5,374 nucleotides of DNA from CAZEFK01 sp964511405 (GTDB taxonomy: Bacteria > Pseudomonadota > Alphaproteobacteria > Elsterales > Elsteraceae): assembly GCA_964511405.1 (NCBI GenBank), contig CAZEFK010000323.1:1-5374 (forward strand), read 5' to 3'. Position numbers and translations under genes: made by a program. This document shows positions 1 through 4,855 of this stretch, in pieces. Numbering within the stretch: position 1 is the first letter of the stretch; each line of letters starts with the position of its first letter. The notes below the pieces were generated by a model. It saw only the letters and a list, made by a program, of their open reading frames with translations. It made no database searches and had not been told where the DNA came from.

Positions 1-83
1 GCCGGCTGATCGCATCAGGCCCGCCCGACCAGATCCGCGGCGACGCCGAGGTGCGCGCCGCCTATCTGGGGGACGCGGCATGA
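1..83 (+). CDS. livG: Branched-chain amino acid ABC transporter ATP-binding protein LivG, C-terminal end (partial)
   Basis: Only the last 26 codons are in the window; the gene begins upstream of base 1. The frame starting at base 3 reads ...LIASGPPDQIRGDAEVRAAYLG... and stops at TGA 81-83. This matches the usual LivG ending, an 'ASG-P-EIR-d--V--AYLG' segment that closes the ATPase domain. LivG is one of the two cytoplasmic ATPases of the high-affinity leucine/isoleucine/valine (or related amide/urea) importer. The stop overlaps the livF start in ATGA (80-83), so the two are almost certainly co-transcribed and translationally coupled. The ATPase motifs lie outside the window, so the assignment rests on the tail and the livF neighbour. 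Confidence 0.85.
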   Translation, partial: RLIASGPPDQIRGDAEVRAAYLGDAA

Positions 84-790
84 CGGCGCTGCTGGAGCTG
101 GACGGCGTCGAGACCTGCTACGGATCGAGCCAGGTGCTGTTCGGCGTGTCGCTGGCGATCGGGGCCGGCGAAGTGGTGACCCTGCTCGGCCGCAACGGCA
201 TGGGCAAGACCACCACGGTGCGCTCGATCGCCGGGCTGACGCCGCCGCGCGCCGGCATGATCCGCTTCGACGGCCGCCCGGTCGGGGGCCTGCCGTCCTT
301 CCGCATCGCCCGTGCAGGCCTCGGCTTGGTGCCGGAGGGTCGCCAGGTGTTCCCCAACTTGACAGTGCGCGAGAACCTGGTCGCCACAGCGCGCAAGGCG
401 CGCGGCCGGGCCGAGCCCTGGACGCTGGCGCGCATCCACCGGTTGTTCCCGCGGTTGGCCGAGCGCGCCGGCAACCTGGGCAGCCAGCTGTCAGGCGGCG
501 AGCAGCAGATGCTGGCGATCGGCCGAGCGCTGATGACCAATCCCGCCCTGCTGATCCTGGACGAGGCGACCGAGGGCCTGGCGCCGCTGATCCGGCAGGA
601 GATCTGGGCCTGCCTGCGGCTGCTGAAGCAAGCCGGCCAGGCGATCCTGGTCATCGACAAGAACGTCGAGCCCCTGCTCGACCTGGCCGACCGCCATTAC
701 GTCATGGAGAAGGGGCGGGTGGTGTGGCAGGGCGACTCGGCGGCGTTCCGGGCGGACGAGTCGCTGAGACTGCGGTATCTCGGGGTGTAG
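80..790 (+). CDS. livF: Branched-chain amino acid ABC transporter ATP-binding protein LivF
   Basis: This complete 236-residue ABC ATPase has the normal length for LivF. It powers import of branched-chain amino acids (or a related substrate) with LivG, the LivH/LivM permeases and a periplasmic binding protein. Visible motifs are Walker A GRNGMGKTT (37-45), Q-loop Q89 in VPEGRQVFPNLTVREN, signature LSGGEQQ (137-143) and Walker B ALLILDEATEGLAP (156-169). The VPEGRxxFPxLTVxENL block is typical of LivF. Where classical ABC proteins carry the switch histidine the sequence reads VIDKN; LivF proteins usually have VEQN there, so lack of His is normal for the family. The ATG overlaps the livG stop by 4 nt. 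The last 135 bp recur at 3064-3198 with 14 differences. Substrate specificity cannot be read from this subunit. Confidence 0.95.
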   Translation: MTALLELDGVETCYGSSQVLFGVSLAIGAGEVVTLLGRNGMGKTTTVRSIAGLTPPRAGMIRFDGRPVGGLPSFRIARAGLGLVPEGRQVFPNLTVRENLVATARKARGRAEPWTLARIHRLFPRLAERAGNLGSQLSGGEQQMLAIGRALMTNPALLILDEATEGLAPLIRQEIWACLRLLKQAGQAILVIDKNVEPLLDLADRHYVMEKGRVVWQGDSAAFRADESLRLRYLGV

Positions 791-803
791 GTCCGGCCGG
801 TCA

Positions 804-837
804 GTAGATCCAGCCGGTCTCTTGATCGATGTCTCGC
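804..837 (+). repeat. 34-bp direct repeat downstream of livF, copy 1
   Basis: This 34-bp segment begins 14 bp after the livF stop and recurs at 3195-3228 with one mismatch (33/34), the GG/GA difference in CCAGCCG(G/A)TCTC. In copy 2 it follows the truncated livF copy directly, overlapping its stop codon, so a stretch of about 17 bp present here after the stop is missing there. It contains TTGATC (822-827), which could act as the -35 box of the toxin-antitoxin promoter. Together with the livF 3' end it brackets the toxin-antitoxin block and resembles an attachment-site duplication. No integrase gene is in the window, so that role is inferred. Confidence 0.75.
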
Positions 838-868
838 CCGAGCATATTTTTTGTATCGTACGATACAA
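822..868 (+). promoter_or_regulatory. Predicted promoter and palindromic operator of the Xre/RES toxin-antitoxin operon
   Basis: A perfect 18-bp palindrome, TTGTATCGTACGATACAA, occupies 851-868, 13 bp before the antitoxin ATG. Directly upstream are a possible -35 TTGATC (822-827), a 17-bp spacer and a possible -10 TATTTT (845-850), which would put the palindrome over the transcription start. Antitoxins of the Xre/RES family are known to repress their own operon by binding inverted repeats at the promoter, so this is the natural operator. The palindrome is seen directly; the promoter boxes and the binding protein are inferred. Confidence 0.7.
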
Positions 869-881
869 GGGCGGGAGATCG

Positions 882-1325
882 ATGCCGACCCTCGCGGAAC
901 GGGTTTCTGAGGTCCTTGGAATTTCCTCAGCCGGCGAACTGGCACTGCTGACGGCAGTCGAGCGCGGCCTGCCGGTCGCGTCACTGGCGGGTGTCGCGCG
1001 CTCGGTCGCGCCGACAGACAAGAGCTTCGCCTACCGGATCGTCCCGCGCGCCACGCTGTCGCGACGCCGGAAGGCTGGCGGGCAGGCGGATCGGAGCGTG
1101 CGCCGACTGTCGCCCGAGCAGGGTTCGCGCCTGGCACGGGTTGCCAGCGTCTGGGCAATGGCCGTTGATGTCTGGGGCGGCGAAGATGCGGCGCGGCGGT
1201 TCATGTTCGAGCCCCACGGTCTCATTGGGAACCGCAAGCCGATCGACGTGGTGTTGGAAACCGAGCTGGGGCGGCCGCTGGTGGAGGGAATTCTCGGGCG
1301 CCTTAAATACGGATCGGCTGTGTGA
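882..1325 (+). CDS. Type II antitoxin of the Xre/MbcA/ParS family (DUF2384-like)
   Basis: This 147-residue protein is the likely antitoxin of the RES toxin that follows. The N-terminal half (about 5-80) fits the helical Xre-like part and contains a Lys/Arg-rich stretch (TLSRRRKAGG). The C-terminal half carries the toxin-binding DUF2384 pattern: a helical W-A-----wg segment, then FMFEPHGLIGNRKPIDVVLETELGRPLVEGILGRLKYG split over about 105-144, where the family has 'L----p-L-g--P-dll-t--G---V---L-ri-yG'. ATG 882 is chosen because GGGAG (873-877) precedes it. An in-frame TTG at 822 would put the operator palindrome inside the gene. The stop overlaps the toxin start in GTGA (1322-1325), indicating coupled translation. 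It probably represses its own promoter. Confidence 0.85.
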   Translation: MPTLAERVSEVLGISSAGELALLTAVERGLPVASLAGVARSVAPTDKSFAYRIVPRATLSRRRKAGGQADRSVRRLSPEQGSRLARVASVWAMAVDVWGGEDAARRFMFEPHGLIGNRKPIDVVLETELGRPLVEGILGRLKYGSAV

Positions 1326-1798
1326 CGGCGCTTCACCGCGCGCTCACGGCTTATCGTATCGGGGACCCGGCCGGCGCCTACCCCATTTTCGATTCAACCG
1401 GCTCGCGGCTGTATCCGGGGCGGTGGAACGAGCCGGGGAGCCCGATGATCTACACCAGTGAACATTACTCCACGGCCGTGCTGGAGAAGCTGGTCCTTGG
1501 CAATGGGCGGATGCCGCCGAACCAGCACTTCATCGAGATCAACATCCCGGTTGGCGTGTCCTACGAAGTGTTCTCGGTGCATCACCATCCGGACTGGCCG
1601 GCCGCCGATTGCGTGGTCGCAAAAGCCTTCGGCGATGCGTGGCAGAAATCCGGGCGGTCGTTCCTGCTGTTCGTCCCGAGCGTCGTCGCTCGGCCCGAGA
1701 TGAACATCCTGATCAATGACAACCATCCGGAGTTTCACCGCATCACTCATGGCTTGCACCAGCCGGTCTGGTGGGACGCGCGCCTGTTCGCACCGTAG
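1322..1798 (+). CDS. RES-domain toxin of a Xre/RES type II toxin-antitoxin system
   Basis: This 158-residue protein is a complete RES domain. Family members characterised elsewhere (MbcT, ParT, Res) attack NAD+ or ADP-ribosylate a target and are structurally related to ADP-ribosyltransferases. Matching elements are the GRWN loop with R34, Y44 in MIYTSEHYSTAVLEKL with E55, the segment GDAWQKSGRSFLLFVPSVV (104-122) with S120, and the conserved ending NILINDNHPEF (128-138). These supply the Arg, Glu and Ser for which the domain is named, together with the conserved Tyr. The start is GTG 1322 within the antitoxin stop (GTGA overlap). The frame is intact, so the toxin looks active. Whether it depletes NAD+ or modifies a protein cannot be told from sequence. 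Confidence 0.88.
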   Translation: MTALHRALTAYRIGDPAGAYPIFDSTGSRLYPGRWNEPGSPMIYTSEHYSTAVLEKLVLGNGRMPPNQHFIEINIPVGVSYEVFSVHHHPDWPAADCVVAKAFGDAWQKSGRSFLLFVPSVVARPEMNILINDNHPEFHRITHGLHQPVWWDARLFAP

Positions 1799-2010
1799 TT
1801 GGCTTCGGGCTTGCTCCAGAGATACCGCGATCGCGTCGCCATCAGCGGTTCGGGCGCTGAGAGCTCCAAGGCTCGGCGTGTAGCGGCATAGCCGACCTCC
1901 GAAGGCCCCGGACGCTTCGCGAGATCCACCATTCCAGACACCGCCGTCGCGGGTCCCGACAGGACCGCCCTGAACTCGGCAAAGCCCTCCGAGCTCAGGT
2001 TTGCGTATAT
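1799..2010 (-). pseudogene. Possible remnant of an unrecognised reverse-strand gene
   Basis: Between the two toxin-antitoxin modules the minus strand stays open, reading ANLSSEGFAEFRAV, then a GPATAV...MVDLAKRPGPSEVGYAATRR part, then LELSAPEPLMATRSRYLW. Its third positions are about three-quarters G/C, as in a real gene of this genome. The open frame extends at one end into the 3' part of the RES gene and at the other over the promoter of the next antitoxin, so it cannot be an intact gene in its present form. I do not recognise the family. It may be a gene end stranded by insertion of the flanking modules, or chance coding bias in GC-rich DNA. No plus-strand gene is visible here. Confidence 0.25.
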
Positions 2011-2041
2011 GGCAAGTCCCGATTTCGATGAGGCGCCTATC

Positions 2042-2073
2042 TTGCCAAGCCCGCGTGTGCTAGGATGTATACA
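2042..2073 (+). promoter_or_regulatory. Putative promoter/operator of the ParD/ParE-like module
   Basis: TTGCCA (2042-2047), an 18-bp spacer and TGTATA (2066-2071) form a plausible sigma-70-type promoter about 20 bp upstream of the antitoxin start. The -10 box lies in the 8-bp palindrome TGTATACA (2066-2073). Ribbon-helix-helix antitoxins bind short palindromes of this kind to repress their own operon. The match is modest and the site is short, so this is a suggestion. Confidence 0.35.
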
Positions 2074-2092
2074 GTCCAGCACAGGGGTCGCC

Positions 2093-2356
2093 ATGCCCGC
2101 GAGCACCACGATGACAATCCGGATCAGCCCGGATGTGAAAGCGAAGCTGGACCGGATCGCGGCGGATACGCGCCGCAGCAGGTCGTTCCTCGCCGGCGAA
2201 GCCGTTGCCGCCTATGTGGACCGCGAGCTGGACATCATCGAGGGCATCAAGCGCGGCTTGGCCGACCTGGAGTCCAACCGGCTCGTACCGCATGACGAAG
2301 CGATGGCCGAGGTTCATGCCGCGATCGACTCCGCCAGTCCGGCCGGCAAGAGGTGA
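2093..2356 (+). CDS. Ribbon-helix-helix (CopG/ParD-like) antitoxin
   Basis: This 87-residue protein begins with a ribbon-helix-helix DNA-binding fold: the beta strand STTMTIRISPDV (4-15), helix AKLDRIAADTRRS and the second helix SFLAGEAVAAYVDRELD. The charged C-terminal segment (IEGIKRGLADLESNRLVPHDEAMAEV) is the usual toxin-binding tail of ParD/RelB-type antitoxins. ATG 2093 is chosen because AGGGG (2083-2087) lies 5 nt upstream and the fold begins right after it. The frame is open further upstream to an ATG at 2009, but that extension has no fold-like features and would cover the likely promoter. The stop overlaps the toxin start in GTGA (2353-2356). It should neutralise the downstream toxin and repress the operon. 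Confidence 0.85.
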   Translation: MPASTTMTIRISPDVKAKLDRIAADTRRSRSFLAGEAVAAYVDRELDIIEGIKRGLADLESNRLVPHDEAMAEVHAAIDSASPAGKR

Positions 2357-2661
2357 CGCGATCGGTTCAGTGGTCGCGCACGGCCCTGGACGACCTCAAG
2401 GAACAGGTAGCCTTCATCGCCAAGGACAACCGGGCCGCCGCGCAACGCGTCGCGGATCGGCTTCGTGACACCGCCGCCGCGTTGGGCCAACGGGCGATCG
2501 GCCGGCCAGGCCGGGTGACCGGGACTTATGAAAAGCCGGTCACGGGGCTGCCCTTCATCATCGCTTATGCGCTGACGACGCGTGGCGGCCGCGAAAGCAT
2601 CGTGATCCTTCGCGTAATTCACGCGGCGCGGAACTGGCAGCCGGAGAGCTGGCCCGAATAG
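2353..2661 (+). CDS. RelE/ParE-family toxin
   Basis: This 102-residue protein has the compact RelE/ParE fold pattern: an opening strand SVQWSRTALDDLKEQVAFIAKDN (4-26), a two-helix region with AAAQRVADRLRDTAAALGQRAIGRPGRV, then strands TGTYEKPVTGLPFIIAYAL and SIVILRVIHAARNWQPESWP. The 'lp-fiiaYal---g---ivIlRViHaaRnWp' end is highly typical of ParE-like plasmid-stabilisation toxins. ParE members poison DNA gyrase, whereas RelE members cleave mRNA on the ribosome; the sequence does not settle which applies. The start is GTG 2353 inside the antitoxin stop codon. The TAG stop (2659-2661) is embedded in a strong hairpin. The frame is intact, so a functional pair is likely. Confidence 0.88.
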   Translation: MTRSVQWSRTALDDLKEQVAFIAKDNRAAAQRVADRLRDTAAALGQRAIGRPGRVTGTYEKPVTGLPFIIAYALTTRGGRESIVILRVIHAARNWQPESWPE

Positions 2662-2680
2662 GGGGAACCGGTCCCCCTAT
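2658..2680 (+). terminator. Hairpin at the end of the ParD/ParE-like operon
   Basis: A perfect 9-bp stem, ATAGGGGGA (2658-2666) with TCCCCCTAT (2672-2680), encloses a 5-nt loop and overlaps the toxin stop codon. It is GC-rich and correctly placed for transcription termination. No T-run follows (CATCATCGG comes next), so it is either a weak intrinsic terminator or an mRNA 3'-end stabiliser. Confidence 0.5.
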
Positions 2681-2682
2681 CA

Positions 2683-2796
2683 TCATCGGCCGCCACCCGA
2701 TGCTCGCGTCAGGACCTGGTCAACTGCGGTCGCCAGCCGCCGCGACTGATCGGTGATGCCGCCCGCCGACGCCAGCACGTCGTCGGCCGCAGCACC
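2683..2796 (-). pseudogene. C-terminal fragment of a methyl-accepting chemotaxis protein
   Basis: The minus strand reads GAAADDVLASAGGITDQ, then SRRLATAVDQVLTRA and a stop at 2683-2685. This is the usual tail of alphaproteobacterial MCPs, where the last helix of the signalling domain reads roughly 'TGAAA-eVL-aA--Ls-qs--L---Vd-Fl--vra'. Only about 37 residues survive. The sensor, membrane segments and the conserved hairpin tip are absent. Upstream on the minus strand the frame runs directly into a livG start fragment, forming a chimeric ORF of about 70 codons (2895-2683) that is unlikely to have a function. It appears to be recombination debris. Confidence 0.55.
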
Positions 2797-2841
2797 GCAT
2801 TTGACCATAGATGCTCCGCGGCGGTCGCCAGTAGGCCGCGC

Positions 2842-2889
2842 GAAGCGCTTCTGCAGCCCGCGGGTCTCGAGCATCGGCGCCTCAGCCAT
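2842..2889 (-). pseudogene. livG: N-terminal fragment of a livG-like ABC ATPase gene
   Basis: The minus strand reads MAEAPMLETRGLQKRF from ATG 2889, the standard opening strand of LivG (normally continued by 'GGL-AV-dV'). After the Phe the homology breaks off, before Walker A, and MCP-like sequence takes over after about 45 bp. The ATG overlaps the stop of the livM fragment by 8 nt, the overlap expected in an intact livM-livG operon. So this was once a true livM/livG junction. It is inverted relative to the livG-livF genes at the left edge and cannot make an ATPase. Confidence 0.6.
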
Positions 2890-3060
2890 CGGCACGCCCC
2901 CGGCCGGCGATCCAGCCCCACAGGCCGCTGCGCGCGAACAGCACGATCAGCCGATCAGCAGCAGCGGCCCCAGCACCACCTGCCAGTGCTCGGTCCAGTC
3001 CGACAGCACCCCCTCCAGCAGCAGGTAGGCGGCGCCCAGCACGGTCATGACGATCAGTTC
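2882..3060 (-). pseudogene. livM: C-terminal fragment of a livM-like permease gene with a frameshift and probable internal deletion
   Basis: The minus strand from 3060 reads ELIVMTVLGAAYLLLEGVL, then SDWTEHWQVVLGPLLLI. After one frame change it continues LIVLFARSGLWGWIAGRG and stops at TGA 2882-2884. This is the signature end of LivM, the inner-membrane permease of the branched-chain amino acid importer ('ELIvM-vLGG-Gtl-GPvlGAa-y-lLe--ls--TeHW----GplLi-ivLfa--Gl-g'). Two lesions are visible. The GG-G-l-GPvlGA loop after MTVLG seems to be missing, and CTGATCGGCTGATCG looks like CTGATCGGCCTGATCG with one base lost, creating a stop. Most of the gene is absent, so it is not functional. It is inverted relative to livF. 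Confidence 0.65.
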
Positions 3061-3063
3061 ACG

Positions 3064-3198
3064 GACAAGAACGTCGACGCCCTGCTGGAGCTGGCCGATC
3101 GCCACTACGTCATGGAGAAGGGGCGGGTGGTGTGGCAGGGTGAGGGCGCGGCATTCCGGACGGACGAGTCGCTGAGGCTGCGGTATCTCGGGGTGTAG
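3064..3198 (+). pseudogene. livF: Second copy of the livF 3' end (135 bp)
   Basis: From GACAAGAACG (3064) to TAG 3196-3198 this is collinear, without gaps, with 656-790 of livF. It has 14 mismatches in 135 bp (about 90% identity). It encodes the last 44 residues, DKNVDALLELADRHYVMEKG and onward, ending LRYLGV. Protein changes are few and mild (E/D, P/A, D/E, S/G, A/T), so the copy diverged under selection as part of a working livF, probably in another strain or paralogous operon, before it was placed here. It has no start or ATPase motifs. It joins inverted livM sequence on its left and the 34-bp repeat on its right. Confidence 0.85.
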
Positions 3199-3228
3199 AT
3201 CCAGCCGATCTCTTGATCGATGTCTCGC
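3195..3228 (+). repeat. 34-bp direct repeat downstream of livF, copy 2
   Basis: This is the partner of 804-837, with one mismatch in 34 bp. Here it overlaps the stop codon of the truncated livF copy. The two copies diverge immediately after GTCTCGC: copy 1 continues into the toxin-antitoxin promoter, copy 2 into the stretch before the dnd operon. This marks a junction and a candidate right end of an inserted element. Confidence 0.75.
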
Positions 3229-3544
3229 GAATGGACAGGATACCATCCGAACGCCGCTCCCGCTCCGACGGGCCCAACGATGCGACCTCCAGCGCCAAGC
3301 TGAGCCGGAGCCTCCGGCACGGGTTCATGCAGAGCTAGGCTAGAGCCGAGAGAAGCTGCTGGTTACCGGGGCACTCCTCGCCCGCAGGAGCTGGCCTTCT
3401 GCCGTAGTCCGCTGCCGGCTTGGTCGACCAAGCAAGCAGGGTCCTACAGTGGGCCGTCACGAGCGCGAGCACGAGACCGCAGCCAACACTAGCGAATCAT
3501 GTGAGCAGTAGCATACACCTGCGCAGGAAAGAGAGGGCGACGCG
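3229..3544. other. Intergenic stretch between the livF repeat and the dnd operon
   Basis: I see no convincing gene on either strand in these 316 bases. Reverse-strand frames that cross it extend antisense into dndC and show no recognisable protein. It contains a 16-bp perfect palindrome (3418-3433) and a weak hairpin, CTCCT/AGGAG, around 3375-3391. It presumably holds the dnd promoter, but I found no convincing -35/-10 pair. Confidence 0.5.
3418..3433. promoter_or_regulatory. Perfect 16-bp palindrome upstream of the dnd operon, possible operator
   Basis: GCTTGGTCGACCAAGC is its own reverse complement. It lies 255 bp before the chosen dndC start and 112 bp before the small upstream ORF, the only perfect palindrome this long that I saw in the stretch. 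dnd operons elsewhere are controlled by repressors that bind inverted repeats upstream (for example DndB-type proteins), so an operator role is plausible. No regulator gene is in view, so this is inference. Confidence 0.3.
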
Positions 3545-3691
3545 ATGAGGGCGACATCTCCGCGACCCGGCCAACAAGGCGGGCAGCGGGCCGAGACTGA
3601 CAGGCACGCCTGGCTAGGTCGGGTGGCCCGCGACACCGGCCCGACGTGGACTCGGCAGCTGCGCTGCTCGCGATGGGGCGTGCTCCTGTGA
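3545..3691 (+). CDS. Possible 48-codon leader ORF in front of dndC
   Basis: ATG 3545 is preceded by a good ribosome-binding site, GAGAGGG (3531-3537), with a 7-nt spacer. The frame runs 48 codons to TGA 3689-3691, which overlaps GTG 3688, a possible dndC start, as GTGA. The same overlap joins both toxin-antitoxin pairs in this window. The peptide (MRATSPRPGQQGGQRAETDR at its start) is basic, rich in Arg, Gly and Gln, and matches no family I know. It could be a translated leader that couples ribosomes into dndC, the end of a decayed upstream gene, or chance. The ribosome-binding site and overlap are seen; translation is inferred. Confidence 0.3.
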   Translation: MRATSPRPGQQGGQRAETDRHAWLGRVARDTGPTWTRQLRCSRWGVLL

Positions 3692-4851
3692 GCGCATCGG
3701 TCTTGACGTCTAGAGCCTTCGCAGAAAGCGACGCGGACCCTTGGCCCGCGGTACGAACGGTGATCGCCGAGGAATATGCCGAGCCCCACACGTATCCCTG
3801 GATCGTCGGCTTCTCCGGTGGCAAGGACAGCACAGTCGTCTGTCACCTCGTCATAGAGCACCTGCTGTCGCTGCCTCGCAGCGCCCGGCGCAGGTGGGTT
3901 CATATCGTCTCGAACAACACTCTCGTGGAGAGCCCTCTTGTCCTAGGTCACATCGAAAAGTTGGTCGCGGAACTACGCCAAGCTGCGATCGCTTTCGATC
4001 TACCCGTCAAAGTGGAGATGACGCGGCCCACCCTCGACCAAACTTTTTGGGTGAGCCTCATCGGGCGAGGGTACCCGTCGCCCAACCGAAGCTTCCGGTG
4101 GTGTACGGACAGGATGAAGATCCAGCCAACTAGCCGCTACATCCGCAAGGAAGCGGACGCCGCTGGGCAGGTCATCCTGCTCCTTGGTGTTCGGCGGGAC
4201 GAGAGTGCGACACGAGCGGGGAGCGTCGCGCGCTACGATAACGGCCAACGGCTTAACCGACATAACGATCTGGTCAATTGCATGGTGTTCCGGCCGATCG
4301 TCGATGTCACGACCGAACAAATTTGGGAATTCTTAGGGGAAAATCCACCGCCCTGGGGCGGCTCACACCAAGATCTTATCAAACTGTACCGGAACGCCTC
4401 GGGCGGCGAGTGCCCCGTCGTCACTCAGAAATCCGATGCGCCCTCGTGTGGCACCACGTCATCTCGCTTCGGCTGTTGGACCTGCACAGTGGTCGAAAAG
4501 GATCGCAGTCTGGAGGGCTTCGTCACGGCCGGTTTCTCTGAGTTCACGCCGCTCCTCGACTTCCGAGACTGGTTGGCCGGCATCCGTAAGGATCCGTCAA
4601 AGCGCATGGCTCGACGACGGGATGGTAGGATCACCGTCATCGGTGGCGTGCATGTGCCCGGGCCTTATACCATGGACACCCGAAGGGAGATTCTGGACAG
4701 GGTAATTGCACTTCAAAACCAAGTCGGCCATGAGCTGATCTCCGACGACGAAGTCGCCCGTATTCGGGAGATCTGGGCGGAGGATGCCTTAGTCAGTGCA
4801 CGCCTACACGACCAACGGCAGGCAGCCCTGACGCTGAGTGGGGAGATCTAA
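3688..4851 (+). CDS. dndC: DNA phosphorothioation protein DndC (ATP pyrophosphatase/PAPS-reductase-like, Fe-S)
   Basis: DndC activates the DNA backbone with ATP and carries an Fe-S cluster, taking part in sulfur transfer during phosphorothioation. Numbered from GTG 3688 (387 residues), the PP-loop SGGKDS is at 43-48 after PWIVGF. RWCTDRMK (137-144) and LLLGVRRDES follow, as in the PAPS-reductase/DndC superfamily. Four cysteines, C242 (GGECPV), C254 (APSCGT), C263 and C266 (FGCWTC), match the cluster ligands. The chain is shorter than the usual 450-550 residues. The start is uncertain: GTG 3646 and ATG 3673 are in frame but lack a ribosome-binding site, whereas GTG 3688 follows GGGG (3675-3678). 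A small gene and a DndD-like ATPase gene follow at once. Codons such as CTA, ATT and TTA are commoner than in livF, suggesting transfer. Confidence 0.9.
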   Translation: MSASVLTSRAFAESDADPWPAVRTVIAEEYAEPHTYPWIVGFSGGKDSTVVCHLVIEHLLSLPRSARRRWVHIVSNNTLVESPLVLGHIEKLVAELRQAAIAFDLPVKVEMTRPTLDQTFWVSLIGRGYPSPNRSFRWCTDRMKIQPTSRYIRKEADAAGQVILLLGVRRDESATRAGSVARYDNGQRLNRHNDLVNCMVFRPIVDVTTEQIWEFLGENPPPWGGSHQDLIKLYRNASGGECPVVTQKSDAPSCGTTSSRFGCWTCTVVEKDRSLEGFVTAGFSEFTPLLDFRDWLAGIRKDPSKRMARRRDGRITVIGGVHVPGPYTMDTRREILDRVIALQNQVGHELISDDEVARIREIWAEDALVSARLHDQRQAALTLSGEI

Positions 4852-4855
4852 GGCG

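Noticed and set aside
118..660. Long reverse-strand open frame opposite livF
   Set aside because: It is antisense to a complete LivF with all ABC motifs, has low-complexity Arg/Ser/Pro-rich content and matches no family; it is a GC-rich shadow frame.
822..881. Extended N-terminus of the Xre antitoxin from TTG 822
   Set aside because: It would include the -10 region and the 18-bp operator palindrome. ATG 882 has a ribosome-binding site and fits the family.
2009..2092. Extended N-terminus of the ribbon-helix-helix antitoxin from ATG 2009
   Set aside because: The added residues have no fold-like pattern and cover the likely promoter. ATG 2093 has AGGGG ahead and starts just before the DNA-binding strand.
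2753..3028. Plus-strand 91-codon frame
   Set aside because: Ser/Pro/Ala-rich with no family resemblance. The opposite strand carries recognisable LivG, LivM and MCP pieces.
2986..3198. Plus-strand 70-codon frame as a small gene
   Set aside because: Only the part from 3064 has homology (the livF end). The upstream part is antisense to the livM fragment, so it is a fusion by rearrangement, not a gene.
3457..3903. Reverse-strand frames opposite the start of dndC
   Set aside because: They run antisense through the conserved PP-loop region of DndC and show no recognisable domain.
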